Source: Archaeoglobales archaeon
Lineage (GTDB): Archaea > Halobacteriota > Archaeoglobi > Archaeoglobales > Archaeoglobaceae
NCBI GenBank assembly: GCA_030055525.1
Contig: JASFYJ010000007.1
Location: forward strand, 18,750-82,749
Direction of reading: 5' to 3'
Length of the DNA stretch: 64,000 nucleotides
Under the pieces are notes generated by a model. That model had not been told where the DNA came from. It searched no databases and saw nothing but the letters and a program-made list of their open reading frames with translations. The position numbers were made by a program, and so were the translations under genes. Each line of letters starts with the position of its first letter. The first letter of the stretch is position 1. Below are positions 61,233 through 64,000 of this stretch, piece by piece.

Positions 61233-62297
61233 ATGCTCCTGAATTCGCTCAACGTCTGCATGCAATGTGGTATTTGTAGCTCGGCTTGTAGTGTTAGATT
61301 TGAATTAAACATAAGAAAATTAATTGCTGAATTCATGGGGAAAAAAAGCTTCTGGAATTCACAACTCTGGAACTGTACGAGCTGCAGAATTTGTCAGGAC
61401 AGATGTCCCAGAAATATTAAACTAGCTGAACTAATAATTGAAGCCAAAAAGAATGCTATTGAAAGTGGAAAAGTACCGGATGAAATCAGAAAGTTGCTTG
61501 AAAGCACTTATAAATTTGGAAATCCTTTTGGTGTTGGAAAGCATGTGAAGAAAAAGTGGATGGATGATCTAAATTTGAAGATTGCCGAAAGAGACAGTTT
61601 TGAGTATCTCTTCTTCGTAGGTTGTGGAGTTGTGAGCGAAAGAGTTGCTGAAGTTGCTAGAAAAACTGCTGAACTTCTAAAAATTGCTGAAGTTGACTTT
61701 GCAGTCCTTGAGAATGAAGATTGTTGTGGAAATGATGTTCTTTCCATTGGTGAAGAGGGTCTTTTTGAGCTTCTAAAGGAGAAAAATAGAAAGATCTTCG
61801 AAGAACACAACGTAAAAAAGATTATAACTCTATCGCCCCATTGCTACAATGCATTCAAAAATTATTACGGACTGGAAGTTTATCACACATCTCAAATTCT
61901 TTTAAAAGCGATTAAAAAAGCTAAGATTAAATTTAAAAACGTTTTTGATGCTAAAGTTACCTACCACGATCCCTGTTATCTTGGAAGATACAACGGGATC
62001 TATGAAGAGCCTAGGGAAGTTCTGAAGGCAGTTCCTAACTTAAAATTAGTTGAAATGCCAAGAAGTAGAGATTTAGCCATATGTTGCGGTGGTGGAGCAG
62101 GAAACATCGTCCGAGAATTGAAAAATAGACCATCAAATTTTAGAATAAACGAGGCTGCGATCGTTGGCGTAGATGTTGTGGCAGTTTCATGCCCGTTCTG
62201 CTTGATGATGCTAGAGGATGCGGCAAAATTAAATAAAAGTAAAATTCAGATTAAAGATGTCGCTGAAATCATCTACGATTCTGTTTTTGATTCTTGA
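61233..62297 (+). CDS. HdrD/GlpC-like iron-sulfur oxidoreductase subunit
   Basis: A 354-residue Fe-S protein. Two motifs, CMQCGICSSACS and CTSCRICQDRCPRNI, bind 4Fe-4S clusters; two CCG domains follow, with NEDCCGNDVLSIGEEG and HDPCYLGRYNGIYE, ICCGGGAGNIV. The start ATG 61233 has TTATAAATTAAAAGG (61205-61219) 22 nt upstream, so it is leaderless. The longer open frame back to 61059 overlaps the divergent MoxR gene and is rejected. No HdrE-like membrane gene is beside it. Its 3' end overlaps the convergent FKBP gene by 25 nt. Confidence 0.82.
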   Translation: MLLNSLNVCMQCGICSSACSVRFELNIRKLIAEFMGKKSFWNSQLWNCTSCRICQDRCPRNIKLAELIIEAKKNAIESGKVPDEIRKLLESTYKFGNPFGVGKHVKKKWMDDLNLKIAERDSFEYLFFVGCGVVSERVAEVARKTAELLKIAEVDFAVLENEDCCGNDVLSIGEEGLFELLKEKNRKIFEEHNVKKIITLSPHCYNAFKNYYGLEVYHTSQILLKAIKKAKIKFKNVFDAKVTYHDPCYLGRYNGIYEEPREVLKAVPNLKLVEMPRSRDLAICCGGGAGNIVRELKNRPSNFRINEAAIVGVDVVAVSCPFCLMMLEDAAKLNKSKIQIKDVAEIIYDSVFDS

Positions 62298-62992
62298 ACT
62301 TCGGGTTTTTCTTCAGTTTTCTCCTGCTTAAAATCTTCTTTTCTGATTCTCTCGATTATCTCGACTTCTTCTGCATTTAGGAATTTGAAAACATCCTGTG
62401 CAGCACGGTATTTTCCTATCAAGAACATTTGGGAGAAGTAAGCTTCTTTCGGAACCTCTATGACTACTCTGTTTCCATCTAATCTTACATTCTTTACTTC
62501 AACCCCCGAATGTATCAGGAATATCGCTTTAACCTTGTCTTCTGGTTTCTCTACTTTCTCCTTTATTTCGTACTCAAAAAGGATATTTTTTCCAGCCAGT
62601 GGATGGTTGAAGTCCACTATGACTCTCCTGCCAACTATCCTTTCAACGATTCCTATTTTGTTTCCAACCCTCACCCTCTGTCCAACCTCAGGCTTTTCAC
62701 TGAACTTCGTTATCGCTACTGCATCTTTGTTTTTTGGATCGTATTTTCCAAAAGCTTTTTCAGGTGGTAAAAGAACGTTTCCTTTGTAGCCAACATCTTT
62801 TCCAACGATGTCCTCATCAAGCCCTTCGACGATTTGCTTTTCACCTACTATTATGTAAACGTCACCGTATCTAGTGTTCTCGTTGTAGATTCCAAACTCT
62901 TTTGCCGTTTTCTCGTCTGTCGTATCGATTACACTTCCATCTTCAAGTTTTGCAGTAAAACTAATCCTAACGAAATCACCCTTTGCGATCAT
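62273..62992 (-). CDS. FKBP-type peptidyl-prolyl isomerase (SlyD-like)
   Basis: A proline isomerase and chaperone of 239 residues. FVRISFTAKLEDGSVIDTTD starts the FKBP core, IVEGLDEDIVGKDVGYKGNV and VDFNHPLAGKNILFEYEIKE end it, and an IF-type insertion lies between (about residues 85-135). A C-terminal domain with VEVPKEAYFSQMFLIGKYR-type residues (about 170-210) and an acidic tail (EKTEEKPEVQESKTES) follow. A GTGATG-rich start is at 62992. The acidic tail shape suggests a long archaeal subtype. Confidence 0.92.
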   Translation of the reverse strand: MIAKGDFVRISFTAKLEDGSVIDTTDEKTAKEFGIYNENTRYGDVYIIVGEKQIVEGLDEDIVGKDVGYKGNVLLPPEKAFGKYDPKNKDAVAITKFSEKPEVGQRVRVGNKIGIVERIVGRRVIVDFNHPLAGKNILFEYEIKEKVEKPEDKVKAIFLIHSGVEVKNVRLDGNRVVIEVPKEAYFSQMFLIGKYRAAQDVFKFLNAEEVEIIERIRKEDFKQEKTEEKPEVQESKTES

Positions 62993-63044
62993 TGCATCAC
63001 CTTTTTAAGCAGTCTGTACTGGATTTAAAAAGGTTGAGATCAAC

Positions 63045-63557
63045 ATGGAAATCGAAGTAAAGTTTCCTCTTAAAGATCATGTAGAAGAGAAGATAAAAAA
63101 CTTTGCAGAGTTTGTTAAAGAAAAATTTGAGGAGGATCTCTATTTCAGCCATCCTTCAAGGGATTTCAGTATTACTGACGAGGCTTTAAGAATTAGAAAG
63201 GATATGGAAGGAGTTACGATAACTTACAAGGGACCGAAAATCGATAAGGAAACGAAAAGCAGAGAAGAGATCAAATTAAAAGTTTCTGATTTTGAGTCAG
63301 CCGTATTGCTTTTCGAGAGGTTGGGATTTAGAAAGTTTTGGACTGTTAGAAAGAGAAGAAAGATTTACAGGTTCAAAGACGTGATTTTTTGCATAGACGA
63401 AGTCGAACTACTCGGAAAGTTCATCGAGATAGAACTCGAGGGGGGAATTGAAAGAAAAGAGGAGCTTTTTACTTTGGCTTCTATGCTTGGATACAAAAAA
63501 GAAGAGAGCATAACAAAATCCTATCTAGAGATGTTGATCGAACTTAAAAATCCTTAG
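63045..63557 (+). CDS. cyaB: CYTH domain protein (class IV adenylate cyclase, CyaB-like)
   Basis: A 170-residue triphosphate-tunnel protein. MEIEVKFPL contains the ExExK motif, and FSITDEALRIRKDMEG, YKGPKIDKETKSREEIKL and FCIDEVELLGKFIEIELEG line the tunnel. Family members are adenylate cyclases or thiamine/inorganic triphosphatases; the activity here is not resolvable by sight. It is the first gene after the divergent FKBP gene and lies 14 nt before the amidohydrolase gene, so they may share a transcript. Confidence 0.9.
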   Translation: MEIEVKFPLKDHVEEKIKNFAEFVKEKFEEDLYFSHPSRDFSITDEALRIRKDMEGVTITYKGPKIDKETKSREEIKLKVSDFESAVLLFERLGFRKFWTVRKRRKIYRFKDVIFCIDEVELLGKFIEIELEGGIERKEELFTLASMLGYKKEESITKSYLEMLIELKNP

Positions 63558-63571
63558 TCCATCTTAGATCT

Positions 63572-64000
63572 ATGCATGATCTGGTCATATATGGCGGAAA
63601 GTGCTGGATAGACAAAAAACTTGTAGAGTGCTGTATAGCTTTAGATGGAAACAAAATATCGTACATTGGCAAGGAAGATGTTAAGGGAGAGGTAAATTTG
63701 AATGCTAAAAACTGTATAGTTTTACCAGCTTTTTTTAACGCGCATACGCATGCAGCAATGACTCTGCTTAGAGGTGTAGCTGAAGGTGTACCCTTCTACG
63801 AATGGCTTAACAATGTCCAAATGTTGGAAAGAGATTTGAGAGATGAGGACGTCTATTGGGGTTCTCTGCTCGCATGCTTGGAGATGATAAAGAATGGAGT
63901 TGCAGCTTTTTCAGATATGTACATATACATGGACTCAGTTGCTGAAGCAGTCATTGAAGCAGGGATGAGAGCTGCTTTGGGTTACGGAATGGCTGATAGA
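63572..64000 (+). CDS. Amidohydrolase, MtaD/S-adenosylhomocysteine deaminase type (3' end outside window)
   Basis: The frame is open from ATG 63572 to the end of the window, giving 143 visible residues of a protein usually near 420. The start reads MHDLVIYGGK; NAHTHAAMTLLRGVAEGVPF contains the HxH metal ligands and the substrate region typical of deaminases of 5'-methylthioadenosine, adenosine or S-adenosylhomocysteine. The remaining metal ligands lie outside. It follows the CyaB-like gene closely. Confidence 0.85.
   Translation, partial: MHDLVIYGGKCWIDKKLVECCIALDGNKISYIGKEDVKGEVNLNAKNCIVLPAFFNAHTHAAMTLLRGVAEGVPFYEWLNNVQMLERDLRDEDVYWGSLLACLEMIKNGVAAFSDMYIYMDSVAEAVIEAGMRAALGYGMADR

Overview
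The window is about 64 kb of a gene-dense archaeal chromosome, most likely from the order Archaeoglobales. The evidence is archaeal information-processing genes (aIF5B, Rpo7, Spt4, S24e, S27ae, prefoldin beta, GatE, KEOPS Kae1 and Pcc1, RtcB, DphB, deoxyhypusine synthase), both archaeal ether-lipid synthases (GGGP and DGGGP synthase), Hdr-type redox proteins with a beta-oxidation operon, and families I associate with Archaeoglobi (DUF2226, DUF131). Many genes look leaderless: an A/T-rich TATA-like element lies about 22-30 nt upstream of the ATG. Others carry a GGAGGTGA-type ribosome binding site 4-5 nt from the start. The species cannot be fixed from sequence alone.

Layout. 1-8.8 kb: nitrogen assimilation, with Amt (5' truncated by the window), GlnK, a split archaeal glutamate synthase (ferredoxin, FAD/NAD oxidoreductase, glutaminase domain, Fe-S/FMN domain, GXGXG domain), a class I amidotransferase and a second FMN-type glutamate-synthase-like protein. 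8.8-16.6 kb: acetolactate synthase ilvBN, a cation/Ca exchanger, TrpB2, a DUF123 nuclease-like protein, and the operon rtcB-dphB-OB-fold protein. 16.6-21.6 kb: tRNA-Glu(CTC), a P-type ATPase, and a biotin ECF transporter behind a perfect BirA-like operator. 21.6-27.0 kb: Fe-alcohol dehydrogenase and a tungsten aldehyde oxidoreductase, convergent with an HdrA-MvhD fusion. 27.1-30.3 kb: an uncharacterised protein, a PfkB kinase, a small Cys protein, GGGPS and DGGGPS. 30.3-36.2 kb: infB, ndk, a LutB-like protein, deoxyhypusine synthase, a DUF151 nuclease and purA. 36.4-40.8 kb: a beta-oxidation operon (thiolase, DUF35, acyl-CoA dehydrogenase, enoyl-CoA hydratase, hydroxyacyl-CoA dehydrogenase) behind a palindrome.

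41.0-42.9 kb: a DUF1646 transporter, a gene-poor stretch with a decayed ORF, tRNA-Lys(CTT) and a strong unannotated H/ACA guide RNA candidate. 43.0-47.9 kb: a roadblock-DUF2226 pair, HtpX, then kae1, rps27ae, rps24e, dephospho-CoA kinase, spt4 and rpo7. 48.0-50.4 kb: a membrane cytochrome b / HdrD-like pair. 50.4-53.4 kb: DUF362, two DUF131 proteins, a membrane coiled-coil protein and MinD, divergent from pcc1-pfdB. 53.4-57.7 kb: the tightly overlapped operon fbp, degenerate ThiF-like, gatE, HTH regulator. 57.8-64 kb: a KaiC-like ATPase, a MoxR-VWA pair with a Cys-rich insert, an HdrD-like protein, FKBP, CyaB and the 5' part of an amidohydrolase.

Taken together, the genes suggest an anaerobe that assimilates ammonium, oxidises alcohols, aldehydes and fatty acids, and passes electrons through Hdr-type Fe-S flavoproteins. 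No transposon, CRISPR array or rRNA was seen. The most interesting new items are the H/ACA RNA, the biotin operator, the palindrome upstream of the beta-oxidation operon, the roadblock-DUF2226 pair and the MinD-associated membrane proteins.
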